A stretch of 64,000 bases of DNA from Candidatus Gastranaerophilales bacterium (lineage in GTDB: Bacteria > Cyanobacteriota > Vampirovibrionia > Gastranaerophilales > Gastranaerophilaceae). Under the pieces are notes generated by a model. That model had not been told where the DNA came from. It saw only the letters and a list, made by a program, of their open reading frames with translations, and did not search any database. Both the position numbers and the translations under genes were made by a program. Positions 1 through 7,686 of the stretch are shown in pieces (the first letter of the stretch is position 1; each line of letters begins with the position of its first letter). The DNA lies in the NCBI GenBank assembly GCA_944326565.1, contig CALVEL010000003.1, positions 186,001 through 250,000 on the forward strand, read 5' to 3'.

Positions 1-70
1 TAGCATCTTGAGCTTTTGTGAGCATTCCGCCTACAATTTGTGAAATTTCTTCAACCGTAAAAGTTCTCAT
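1..70 (-). CDS. 5' end of an unidentified gene, truncated by the window edge
   Basis: Twenty-three codons are visible, beginning MRTFTVEEISQIVGGML, after a clear AAGGAG ribosome-binding site. The start lies 12 bases after the stop of the heptose-phosphate nucleotidyltransferase gene, so the two are probably one operon. The pattern FTVxEIxxIVGG resembles the small N-terminal domains of MurF- or LpxD-type envelope enzymes, but too little is present to choose between them or exclude others. Confidence 0.6.
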   Translation of the reverse strand, partial: MRTFTVEEISQIVGGMLTKAQDA

Positions 71-82
71 AAATTTATCTCC

Positions 83-553
83 TTAATTATTTTTCATTTT
101 TTCAATTGTATTTGTTGTGGATTTGCCTTGCACAAATTCTATAAATTCTACCCTTGTTCCATTTTTACGCATAATATCAGCTTCAGGCAATGTCTCAAGT
201 GTATAATCTGCTCCTTTTGTATAGACATCCGGTTTGATTTCATCCAAAAGATTACGTGGACTGTCTTCATCAAAAAGCACAACATAATCTACACATTTTA
301 GTGCACATAATATTTCAGCTCTATCACTTTCATTATTTATAGGGCGAGTCGGACCTTTTATTGAGCGTACTGATTTATCTGAATTTAATAACACTATCAT
401 ATAATCAGCAAAACTTTTCGTTTTTTCTAAATACCTTACATGTCCGACATGCAAAATATCAAAACATCCGTTTGTGGCAACAACCGTCTTACCGCTTTTA
501 TGAAGGTTTGAAACAAATTCTGCAACCTTTTCTCTTCTCAATAATTGTCCCAT
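83..553 (-). CDS. rfaE2: D-glycero-beta-D-manno-heptose 1-phosphate nucleotidyltransferase (RfaE2/HldE C-terminal type)
   Basis: This 156-residue protein is a stand-alone cytidylyltransferase-fold domain like the C-terminal half of HldE. It would activate heptose 1-phosphate to ADP-heptose for lipopolysaccharide inner core. The sequence shows NGCFDILHVGH (HxGH at about residues 35-38), a KGADY loop near 115 and a KSTT motif near 145, all typical of the family. The kinase half (RfaE1) is not fused and not nearby, as in organisms with split enzymes. The start is ATG with GGAG just upstream. It probably heads a transcript continuing into the truncated gene at the left edge. It supports a Gram-negative type envelope. 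Confidence 0.92.
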   Translation of the reverse strand: MGQLLRREKVAEFVSNLHKSGKTVVATNGCFDILHVGHVRYLEKTKSFADYMIVLLNSDKSVRSIKGPTRPINNESDRAEILCALKCVDYVVLFDEDSPRNLLDEIKPDVYTKGADYTLETLPEADIMRKNGTRVEFIEFVQGKSTTNTIEKMKNN

Positions 554-629
554 ATTACTCCTTATTTACTAATTTTACCAGAAACAAGGAATAAAAAACT
601 TATATTATTAACAAAAAGTAATAATCGGT

Positions 630-824
630 CTAAATTATTCTGTTCAAAACTTCACCGAGTCTGTCACCTAATTTGTAATATACAACATCTCCCATTTGTT
701 CGGTTATCTTTTTATAAGCTTTAACTCCGGCTTTGTCCATTAATATCTCTTTTGTTATATCATCAAATCTTGTGGGGATTCTATCATTTAATTTTTGAAT
801 TGATTTGAATAATACTTTATACAT
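630..824 (-). CDS. small hypothetical protein (64 aa)
   Basis: A short lysine-rich ORF without a recognisable domain. I chose the ATG at 824, about 10 bases after AAAGG; a GTG two codons upstream (830) is an alternative, giving 66 residues. It has no signal peptide or membrane segment and ends in LGEVLNRII, which could be an amphipathic helix. It lies alone between the heptose gene and a smaller ORF on the same strand. Function unknown. Confidence 0.55.
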   Translation of the reverse strand: MYKVLFKSIQKLNDRIPTRFDDITKEILMDKAGVKAYKKITEQMGDVVYYKLGDRLGEVLNRII

Positions 825-905
825 ATACACCCAACCTTTCTTTTAATTTTATAAAGTAAGATTGGGTTCTAAAATTGCAGTTTTTTATGTCTTATTTAAC
901 TTTTA

Positions 906-1028
906 TTAAGCAATCTGCAAAGTTTGTTCTAGCATTTCTATTGTAGATCTCGGAATTTTATAATTCTGTTCTTCTTTTAATTCTTCAATTTCTTTTTCTG
1001 TATCTTTATTAACTGTTTGGGGTTCCAT
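906..1028 (-). CDS. very small hypothetical protein (40 aa)
   Basis: An ORF of 40 codons (begins MEPQTVNKDTEKEIEEL) preceded by AAAGGAG about 11 bases before ATG. The product is highly charged, mostly Glu and Lys, and could form one helix. It fills the gap between its same-strand neighbours. I recognise no family; support comes from the RBS and open frame only. Confidence 0.4.
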   Translation of the reverse strand: MEPQTVNKDTEKEIEELKEEQNYKIPRSTIEMLEQTLQIA

Positions 1029-1074
1029 TTTTTACTTTTACTCCTTTGACTATGGTCATATAAACTTGTAAATA

Positions 1075-1308
1075 TTATTTTTTGCTATAATTTATAGCAA
1101 CTGTTATGGCATCTTTTGCTCTTTCATAGTTGAAAGAATCTTGAAGCATTGCTATAACTTTTTTATCATTATTTAAATTCAAAGGCATTTCAACAGGCAA
1201 TCCGCTCTTGCCTATAGGAGCATACTTTAAATTTTTAAGATCTTTAACGCTAATCGATACCCTAGACAAAGGTGCTAATTTAGGGATAAATGTATTAAAC
1301 TTTATCAT
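1075..1308 (-). CDS. small hypothetical protein (77 aa)
   Basis: The ATG at 1308 (MIKFNTFIPKLAPL) has GAGGAG at ideal distance; an upstream in-frame start at 1356 would overlap the end of asd and lacks an RBS. The protein is basic and ends AINYSKK. No domain, signal or membrane segment is apparent. It starts 14 bases after the asd stop and is probably co-transcribed with it. Function unknown. Confidence 0.6.
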   Translation of the reverse strand: MIKFNTFIPKLAPLSRVSISVKDLKNLKYAPIGKSGLPVEMPLNLNNDKKVIAMLQDSFNYERAKDAITVAINYSKK

Positions 1309-1322
1309 TAGAATCTCCTCTA

Positions 1323-2339
1323 TTAAAACAAGTCCATTTCTATAACTTTTTGACAAATTCTCACTGTATTCAATGCAGCTCCGATACGTAGATTATCGGC
1401 AACACACCACAATGAAATGCCATTATCAAAAGCTAAATTTTTACGAATTCTACCAACAAATACAGGATCAACACCTGAAGCATCTCTTGTTGTCGGATAT
1501 TCGAAATTATCAGGATTATCTATTACTTTTACTCCGAAAGTATTTTTCAAAATTTCACGCACTTCATCAGGTGCCACTTCTTTTTCAAATTCAATATCCA
1601 CTGCTTCACTATGTCCGTTAAATACAGGTACTCTTGCAGCTGTACAGGATATCGGAGTATCAGAATCCAAATGAAGAATTTTTTTAGTTTCATTTACAAC
1701 TTTCATTTCCTCTTTTGTATAAGCATTTTCACAGAATACATCTATTTGAGGAATTACATTGAATGAAATCGGTTTTTTAAAACAAACATTTTCAAATTTT
1801 TCACCTTTTAAATTCGCTTCTGTATCAGCTCTTAATTCTTTGATTGCTGCAAGACCAGCACCTGATACCGCCTGATATGTAGAGACAATAAGTCTTTTTA
1901 TTTTAAATTTTTCATTTAACGGTTTTAACACAAGCATTAACTGAGATGTTGAGCAATTTGGATTTGCAATAATTCCTTTGTGTTTTCTCAAATCGTCATC
2001 ATTTACATATGCAATTACAAGAGGAACATCTTTTTCCATTCTGAATGCTGAAGAATTATCAATCAGCACTCCGCCACGTTTTACAATTTCAGGAGCGAAT
2101 TTTTGAGAAGTTGATCCGCCTGCTGAGGCAAGTACTATATTTACTCCCTCAAAACTTTCAGGTTTTGCTTCTTCTACTATATATTTTTTCCCTTGAAATT
2201 CAATTTCTGATCCTGCACTTTTTGCACTTGATAAAAATTTTATTTCATTATAAGGAATTTTCAATTCATCAACTATTTTTGTAATTTCTCTTCCAACTAC
2301 ACCTGTTGCACCTAAAATCGCAATGTTTGGTTTTCTCAT
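1323..2339 (-). CDS. asd: aspartate-semialdehyde dehydrogenase
   Basis: Converts aspartyl phosphate to aspartate semialdehyde with NADPH, the branch point toward lysine/diaminopimelate, threonine and methionine. The 338-residue product has the N-terminal nucleotide loop GATGVVG (about residues 10-16) and the catalytic cysteine in NPNCST (Cys129). I chose ATG 2339 (MRKPNI) because GGGGGAG lies about 8 bases upstream; the longer start at 2357 would include that RBS. dapB, a later step of the lysine branch, lies at 5709-6458 on the same strand, but the prepilin and flotillin genes separate them, so they are not one operon. Confidence 0.95.
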   Translation of the reverse strand: MRKPNIAILGATGVVGREITKIVDELKIPYNEIKFLSSAKSAGSEIEFQGKKYIVEEAKPESFEGVNIVLASAGGSTSQKFAPEIVKRGGVLIDNSSAFRMEKDVPLVIAYVNDDDLRKHKGIIANPNCSTSQLMLVLKPLNEKFKIKRLIVSTYQAVSGAGLAAIKELRADTEANLKGEKFENVCFKKPISFNVIPQIDVFCENAYTKEEMKVVNETKKILHLDSDTPISCTAARVPVFNGHSEAVDIEFEKEVAPDEVREILKNTFGVKVIDNPDNFEYPTTRDASGVDPVFVGRIRKNLAFDNGISLWCVADNLRIGAALNTVRICQKVIEMDLF

Positions 2340-2359
2340 GTCTGATATCTCCCCCATTT

Positions 2360-2679
2360 ATAATATGTGCAATTATAATAACAAAGGCATAGAAAAAAAT
2401 CTCAATTTGTTAATTTTTATTTATTTTACAAACAGAGGTAAATCATTCTGATGTACCTCTGTTGTTAATTGCTCTTTTAGAAAACTATCTTCTTGAATAG
2501 ATATTCTCTATCATTTCTTGAGTTGACACTCCGCCTTTTTCAGGGTTCATACATCCGCCTTCATATGTTATTCTTAAAGACTTATTTGCTAAATTATTTA
2601 TAGATGTTTTGATAAATATTCAAAATTTTATCTTGTACTTCACGCCTACTAAAATTTTTTAGAAATGTTTGCTTATAAA
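2360..2679. other. intergenic stretch with a possible gene remnant
   Basis: About 320 bases between asd and the first prepilin gene. On the minus strand one frame is open for about 43 codons (about 2610 to 2485), including ATG at 2550 giving a 21-residue peptide (MNPEKGGVSTQEMIENIYSRR). No RBS precedes it and the frame begins after a stop without a start codon. It reads more like the eroded tail of a gene than an intact one. No RNA gene is recognised. Confidence 0.25.
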
Positions 2680-3433
2680 TTAATCTAATATATAAACAGG
2701 TGAACATCCCCATCCAAAACCATTTTCACAATCTTCTTTATAGTTTTTCTTTGTTATAGTTACATAATAATTAGATCCAGAACACCCATTTACATTTAAG
2801 TTAGCATCTCCGTTAAAAAAACCTGTATTGGTAGATTTTGCAGGCAAATATAAATAAAAAATATCTCTTCCTATTGTATTTGGATTTTTTGCTCCATTCA
2901 CATCCACAAAAATTGTCCTTATACAATTAAAATTAATCCAAGAACCATCCATCAGATAAAATGTCATACCTCTATATGCATTATTCATAAATTGAGGCTG
3001 CTTTTTTTTATTGTACCAAGTATTATCCGCATGCCAGCTTACTTTAGTATTCCGATAATTTTCGAAATTTTGGAAATCCATTTCTTCTAACATTTCATTA
3101 CATTTTAAACCTGATTGTTCCGCGTTAAGTTTTTGTGCAATTCGACACACATATAAAGGCATATCACGCCAATTCGCAAAATCCATTGGAGCACCATCTT
3201 CTGCATACAACATTTGAATAGCTTGTGAAATTATAGAATATTGTTTTTTAAACATTGATTTAAAATGTCTATCTTGCAAATTATTTATCAATGCAGGCAT
3301 AGTCATCGCAGCAACTATCCCGATTATGCCAATTGTTATCAGAACCTCTGCCAATGTAAATCCTATTCTTTTACCAACCAGGAGCTTATTTTCGGGTGCC
3401 CCCCCCCCCCAGAACTTCAATTATAGCCTGCAT
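2680..3433 (-). CDS. prepilin-like protein 1 with a G12 tract, out of frame from its ATG as read
   Basis: Type IV pilin/pseudopilin-like protein: basic leader, cleavage motif KRIG|FTLAEV, hydrophobic helix ITIGIIGIVAAMTMPAL, then a soluble cysteine-containing domain. The best start is ATG 3433, seven bases after AAGGAG. From it the ribosome reads eight codons, enters 12 G (3399-3410) and meets a stop soon after; with 11 G it would run through GGGAPENKLLVGKRIG into the pilin. As read, the pilin frame is reached only from TTG 3420, about 19 bases from the RBS and so poorly placed. The C-terminal domain contains DVNGAKNPNTIGRD, shared by other copies. Likely exported and cleaved by prepilin peptidase (family knowledge). 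Confidence 0.85.
3399..3410 (-). repeat. G12 homopolymer (contingency-type tract) in prepilin 1
   Basis: Twelve consecutive C on the plus strand, G12 in the mRNA, between the ATG and the prepilin cleavage site. ATG to pilin is in frame with 11 or 14 G and out of frame with 12. Flanked by a leader and downstream segment nearly identical to those at 7302, 45580 and 49934. Confidence 0.95.
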
Positions 3434-3467
3434 TTCCAGCTCCTTCTCTGTTTGTTATTACTTTACC

Positions 3468-3496
3468 ATTATATCAATTTTTATTTCCTTTGGCAA
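3468..3496 (-). promoter_or_regulatory. sigma70-type promoter of prepilin 1
   Basis: On the minus strand TTGCCA (3496-3491), a 17-base spacer and TATAAT (3473-3468). The distance to the RBS is like that of the other G-tract cassettes, so the promoter seems part of the shared unit. Confidence 0.65.
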
Positions 3497-3589
3497 GTTG
3501 ATTTTAAGTACGGAACATATTAATAACAAAATATTCTTATATATTTCTTAAAATTCAATTATTTTGACATTAAAAATTTAACAAAAAAA

Positions 3590-3612
3590 AGCGGTTGAAA
3601 AATTCAACCGCT
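3590..3612 (-). terminator. rho-independent terminator after the flotillin gene
   Basis: A perfect 10-bp stem (AGCGGTTGAA/TTCAACCGCT) with a 3-base loop is followed on the minus strand by a run of eight T. It lies 23 bases after the flotillin stop. Confidence 0.9.
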
Positions 3613-3634
3613 AATTGCTTTTACAGTAGAAATT

Positions 3635-5074
3635 TTACTTTTCTTCTTTTTCGGGTTTCTTTGAAACTGTTGCAACAGGAGCAGTTTCAATATCTTCTTG
3701 AGATGCAACCTTACCTAAAATTGACGGTAATTCCACACCTGCTTGACCAGCAAGATCATGCATTGCAGGAAGTGCTTTAATTAAATCTCTCATAAAGTTT
3801 GCAGTTGTGCTGCCTTCTTTAGAACCTGCTCCACCATCCCAAACTGTAATTTTATCAAATTTAATATTTTTAATTGCTTCAACCTGTTTTGCTACGATAT
3901 CCTCAATTTTTTCAATCATCAAGAAGCTTGTTGCAATTTCAGGTTTGTTATTTGAAATTTTAACCAATTCTTCATAACCTTTTGCTTTAGCTTCCAATAC
4001 TGCTCGAACACCTTCTGCTTCTGCGAAGTATTTTGCTTTAATTGCATCAGCTTCACCGTTTGCAATACGTCTTAGTCTTTCAGCTTCTGCATCTGCTTCT
4101 ACCTGAATTTTTAATTTTTCAACTTCTTGTCTTGCAAGCTCTTCTTTTTTAAGTTTAGCTTCTTCTCTTTCTTTTTGAGCAATCAATACATCACGCTCAG
4201 CGTTTGCTTTTGCAACTTCACCAAGTTTTAAAGCATCAGCCTGTTTTACTGCTAAAGTTGCGTTGTAATCAGCGATATTTGCTTTTGCAATGTTTTCACC
4301 TTCTACCGCTTCAGCTTCCAAACTTGCTGTTTTAATACGTTGTTCTTTATCTGCGTTGGTTTTACCGATTTCAGTCTGAGCTGTTTGTTCAGCTACTTGA
4401 ACTTCTTTTTCTCTGTTTGCTTCAGCTTCACCGACAGCACCAAGTTTTTCCTGTTGTGCAACTTCTACTTTTGCTTTATTAATTGCTTCTGCTGCAGCTT
4501 TTTTACCGATCGCGTCAATATATCCGCTTTCATCAGTAATATCTTTGATGTTTACGTTGATAATTTCAAGACCGATTTTGTTAAGCTCAGTATTTACGTT
4601 TGCGTTAATTTGTTCTAAGAATTTTTCTCTGTCTTGGTTAATTTCTTCAATTGTCAAAGTAGCAATTGCAAGACGTAATTGACCTAAAATTATATCGCTT
4701 GCCTGAACAATTATATCTGGTTTACTTAATCCTAAAAGACGTTCAGCTGCGTTAATCATTATTGAATCTTTTGTAGAAATACCGAATGTGAAAGTCGAAG
4801 GTACTGCTACACGGATATTACCTTTTGACAATGCCCCTTTTAAGTCGATATCTGTTGTCATCGGCTCTAATGAAAGCACTCCGTAATCTTGGATTAACGG
4901 GATGATAAAAGTTCCGCCACCATGCACACATTTTGCAGTAGAAGTCCCCCCTGTCTTACCATAAACTACAATAACTTTGTTTGACGGACATCTTTTATAC
5001 TGATTTGCAACAAATATTAATGCTGCAATAATTATCAGTACAGGTACCGTAATAAAACCCATAAAACCAAACAT
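3635..5074 (-). CDS. flotillin-like SPFH-domain membrane scaffold protein
   Basis: A 479-residue flotillin (YuaG/FloT-like). An N-terminal membrane helix (about residues 5-24) is followed by an SPFH/band-7 domain (about 30-200) and a long Ala/Glu/Lys-rich coiled coil with repeated AEAE and EREEAK segments (about 200-370), then a C-terminal tail. Such proteins oligomerise at the inner membrane and organise microdomains. Its start lies 12 bases after the NfeD-like gene, with AAGGAG upstream, matching the known yuaF-yuaG pairing. A strong terminator follows. Family assignment is secure; the cargo or partner proteins here are unknown. Confidence 0.93.
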   Translation of the reverse strand: MFGFMGFITVPVLIIIAALIFVANQYKRCPSNKVIVVYGKTGGTSTAKCVHGGGTFIIPLIQDYGVLSLEPMTTDIDLKGALSKGNIRVAVPSTFTFGISTKDSIMINAAERLLGLSKPDIIVQASDIILGQLRLAIATLTIEEINQDREKFLEQINANVNTELNKIGLEIINVNIKDITDESGYIDAIGKKAAAEAINKAKVEVAQQEKLGAVGEAEANREKEVQVAEQTAQTEIGKTNADKEQRIKTASLEAEAVEGENIAKANIADYNATLAVKQADALKLGEVAKANAERDVLIAQKEREEAKLKKEELARQEVEKLKIQVEADAEAERLRRIANGEADAIKAKYFAEAEGVRAVLEAKAKGYEELVKISNNKPEIATSFLMIEKIEDIVAKQVEAIKNIKFDKITVWDGGAGSKEGSTTANFMRDLIKALPAMHDLAGQAGVELPSILGKVASQEDIETAPVATVSKKPEKEEK

Positions 5075-5086
5075 GTTTTTCTCCTT

Positions 5087-5635
5087 CTATATTTTTACTA
5101 TGTAAATTATATTATCTTCTACTTTTTCAATTTTAATCGACATAAAAGCATTAATTTCTTCATCAGTCATATTAACTGCATCAATTACAGATAATTGATC
5201 ATTTATAGTAATTTCAATCTGTCCTTTGCTGTGCGGCTTAAATGAAGTGTAAGCTCTACCTGTTGTACCTACAAAATCTTGCATGTCGATTTTTACGTTT
5301 TTATCAAGTTTTTTAATCAAAAACATCAGATAAGCTGATAAAAACATAAATAACAACCCGAATAAAAATGCTGCTACAAGTGAAATTATCATATTAAACT
5401 GAAACTGTGTAAGCATTGCAAGACCTACCCAGCCAAACCCCATTAAAAATGCGAGTATTGATTGTATTGACAAAAAATTAAACGAAACATCAGTGTCACA
5501 TATTGATGTAAAATCAGCATGTACTTCAACATCACCACCTGTAAAAATAAACAAACATAGTTTAACTATATAAAAAAGCGTTGAAAATGCCGCAATATAT
5601 AAAAATATATTCTCCAACTTCAGATATTCTTCCAT
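5087..5635 (-). CDS. NfeD/YuaF-like membrane protein with OB-fold domain
   Basis: The 182-residue protein has three predicted membrane helices (about residues 10-30, 55-75, 85-108) and a C-terminal beta-rich domain beginning VGTTGRAYTSF that fits the OB fold of short NfeD proteins. Members of this family are encoded directly upstream of flotillins and work with them at the membrane, exactly the arrangement here. The start is ATG 5635 with AAAGGAG six bases upstream; that RBS lies inside a strong hairpin (5642-5675), suggesting translational control. Confidence 0.8.
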   Translation of the reverse strand: MEEYLKLENIFLYIAAFSTLFYIVKLCLFIFTGGDVEVHADFTSICDTDVSFNFLSIQSILAFLMGFGWVGLAMLTQFQFNMIISLVAAFLFGLLFMFLSAYLMFLIKKLDKNVKIDMQDFVGTTGRAYTSFKPHSKGQIEITINDQLSVIDAVNMTDEEINAFMSIKIEKVEDNIIYIVKI

Positions 5636-5641
5636 ATAAAA

Positions 5642-5675
5642 CTCCTTTCAAAGTGATATTCTACTTTAAAAGGAG
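5642..5675 (-). promoter_or_regulatory. hairpin enclosing the RBS of the NfeD-like gene
   Basis: On the minus strand the arms CTCCTTTTAAAGT and ACTTTGAAAGGAG pair over 13 bp (one G-U) with an 8-base loop. The 3' arm contains the AAAGGAG of the gene starting at 5635. On the plus strand the same hairpin precedes TTTTTT and could act as a terminator, but no plus-strand gene is upstream. Confidence 0.6.
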
Positions 5676-5708
5676 CTTTTTTAAGTCATTCATATAAACT
5701 ATTTTTAA

Positions 5709-6458
5709 TTACATGATATTATCCAAACCGTAGACAAAATCGTTGTTTTTGAAAGTATGTCTCACAGCCAAAAGTACACCCTGCATATAACATTTTCTAT
5801 CCATTGAATCATGTCTTACCTTTAAAATTTGACCAGATGAGCCGAAAATTACCTCTTGAGATGCTATGTATCCGGGCATTCTGACAGAATGAATTTGAAT
5901 ATTTGCATAAGAATTTGCTCCTCTTGCACCTTCAATAGTTTCTGTCTCATCACAATTATTAAATGCAAAATCAGCTTTCACTTCAGCCATCATCTGAGCA
6001 GTTTTTACAGCAGTACCTGATGGTGCATCTTTTTTCTGGTTATGATGAAGCTCTATAATCTCAGCATTATCAAAATATTTTGCAGCCTGACGGGCAAACA
6101 TCATCATCAAAACAGCTCCGGTCGAAAAATTCGGAGCAATCAGACAGCCTGTATTTTTTTCTCGTGATAATTGTCTCAATTCTTCAATCTGCAAATCTGT
6201 CAAACCTGTTGTTCCGATTACAATTTTAATCCCGTTGTTTAGACAGTATTTAGCGTTTTCAAAAATTGATTTTGGTTGTGTAAAATCAATCAACAAATCA
6301 ATATCTTCAACCCTTGCAGCCTCTTCAATCGTATGATACATATCCTCTGCTGCTATATCAATCTTTGCAACAAGCTCCATATCTTCTGCGTTTTCAACCG
6401 CATTTACTACCTCTTGTCCCATTTTGCCTAAAGCACCACATACAGCAACTTTTATCAT
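5709..6458 (-). CDS. dapB: 4-hydroxy-tetrahydrodipicolinate reductase
   Basis: Reduces the DapA product in diaminopimelate/lysine synthesis. The 249-residue protein shows the Rossmann loop GALGKMGQEV at the N-terminus and the family signature ELHHNQKKDAPSGTA around residues 145-160, with the catalytic His and Lys. ATG 6458 is chosen since AAAGGAGAG is seven bases upstream; the longer frame to 6503 has no RBS. It is followed by the NfeD-flotillin pair after 73 bases, so read-through past the hairpin at 5642 could link them. Confidence 0.95.
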   Translation of the reverse strand: MIKVAVCGALGKMGQEVVNAVENAEDMELVAKIDIAAEDMYHTIEEAARVEDIDLLIDFTQPKSIFENAKYCLNNGIKIVIGTTGLTDLQIEELRQLSREKNTGCLIAPNFSTGAVLMMMFARQAAKYFDNAEIIELHHNQKKDAPSGTAVKTAQMMAEVKADFAFNNCDETETIEGARGANSYANIQIHSVRMPGYIASQEVIFGSSGQILKVRHDSMDRKCYMQGVLLAVRHTFKNNDFVYGLDNIM

Positions 6459-6594
6459 ATATTTCTCTCCTTTTAATATGTATTTTTTCAAAGGATAAAA
6501 CAAAAATCACTTTTTGTAAAATATATTATTTTATTAAAAATACTACTCTTTACTTCATTCAATATTTGCTCATGTATCAGTGAACATAGCCTGT

Positions 6595-7336
6595 TTAATG
6601 TAATTTTGTAAAGTAATCTTTTTCATTGATTGCTTTTATTGTACACCCAGCTCCATTTACATTACTTGTAGAGGTAGGAGAGCAATATACATCATTTGCA
6701 TTATAATATGTAGTACCTTCTGCCCCCATTGGGAGTAAATTCCCTTTGTTATCTAGTTGGAACATGAAAAGATCATGCCCTAATCGGTTCGGATTTTTGA
6801 GATATCCGTTTACATCTACTGAAATATATATTTGACTACCAACCTCATTTTGCAATAAAATTAGACTTCCATCATTCAATATAAATTGACCGTCATCAAA
6901 TAAACCAAGATTGATATTACTTGTACCGGTAAAATTTTTATATACTTGAGAATTCCTATCTGGATCATTATAATTGGGTATACAAGAAGTTGAAGCTGCC
7001 GTAAATCCCCAGCCACAATCATGTAAAACGTTCATATATTTCATTAAAATCGGCTTCAACTCATGTTGTCCAACTATATCAGAAGTCAATCTTTCACCAT
7101 TTTGCGCATAATACATATTCAGTGCCTGACTTATCACTGAATAATTCTTCTTAAACGCTGTCTCTAACTCTTTATTCTTCTTGTTATTGATTAATGATGG
7201 CAGAGTCATTGCTGCAACTATTCCGATTATCCCTAAGGTTATCAGAACTTCTGCCATTGTAAATCCTATTTTTTTACCTACTAGGAGCTTATTTTCGGGT
7301 GCCCCCCCCCCCCAGAATTTCAAGCATAGTCTGCAT
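6595..7336 (-). CDS. prepilin-like protein 2 with a G12 tract, out of frame from its ATG as read
   Basis: Same design as the copy at 2680: AAGGAG, ATG 7336, eight codons (MQTMLEIL), G12 (7302-7313), then leader APENKLLVGKKIG and the prepilin motif G|FTMAEVLITLGIIGIVAAM. As read, the ATG frame stops shortly after the G run; 11 G would open it. The TTG at 7323 is in frame with 12 G but too far from the RBS. The soluble part contains paired cysteines and DVNGYLKNPNRLGHD. Predicted exported pseudopilin or minor pilin of a type II secretion/type IV pilus-like machine; the assembly genes are not in the window. Confidence 0.85.
7302..7313 (-). repeat. G12 homopolymer in prepilin 2
   Basis: Twelve C on the plus strand, flanked by the shared cassette. 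Eleven G would join ATG 7336 to the pilin frame. The flanking AGGAGCT (RBS side, 7341-7347) and AGCTCCT (7283-7289) are inverted repeats. Confidence 0.95.
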
Positions 7337-7372
7337 TTCCAGCTCCTTCTATTTTCTCATTTCCACTTTTTA

Positions 7373-7401
7373 AGTTTATCATATCTTTAAAATTTTTACA
7401 A
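7373..7401 (-). promoter_or_regulatory. probable promoter of prepilin 2
   Basis: Minus-strand TTGTAA, 17-base spacer, TAAACT (7378-7373). The match is weaker than for the copies at 3468 and 45647, but the spacing to the RBS is similar. Confidence 0.45.
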
Positions 7402-7455
7402 ATTATTTTTTATGATAATATGTTTTAGTAATTATTTTTATAAGGAGAGATTAAA

Positions 7456-7686
7456 ATGGCTGATGCAAAAATTTTGGCAACAATTGAAAGAAGTGACACT
7501 GAACAATTACAAATATCAGTTAGTGAATATAAAGGAAGAAGCTATTTGAATATGAGAATATTCTACACAACTGATGAAGGTGCAACATGGCTTCCGACTA
7601 AAAAAGGAGTTACTTTCAGTCCTGATCAGCTTGATTTATTAGAAGAAGCTATTCAGGAAGCTAAAAAAGAATTTATGGAAGAATAA
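7456..7686 (+). CDS. PC4/p15-family transcriptional coactivator-like ssDNA-binding protein
   Basis: This 76-residue protein fits the bacterial PC4 (YdbC-like) fold. The segment SVSEYKGRSYLNMRIFY is a characteristic beta-hairpin, followed by WLPTKKGVTF and an acidic C-terminal helix LEEAIQEAKKEF. Such proteins dimerise and bind single-stranded DNA. It has AAGGAGAG before ATG, and its stop TAA shares a base with the ATG of priA, so the two are translationally coupled. The pairing with the replication-restart helicase is consistent with a role at single-stranded DNA (inference). Confidence 0.8.
   Translation: MADAKILATIERSDTEQLQISVSEYKGRSYLNMRIFYTTDEGATWLPTKKGVTFSPDQLDLLEEAIQEAKKEFMEE

Noticed and set aside
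3411-3420. TTG starts giving MKFWGGG/MKLWGGG prepilins at 3420, 7323, 45601 and 49955
   Set aside because: The RBS AAGGAG is about 19 bases from the TTG, but seven from the upstream ATG (3433, 7336, 45614, 49968). The TTG frame works only because of 12 G; I treat the ATG as the designed start.
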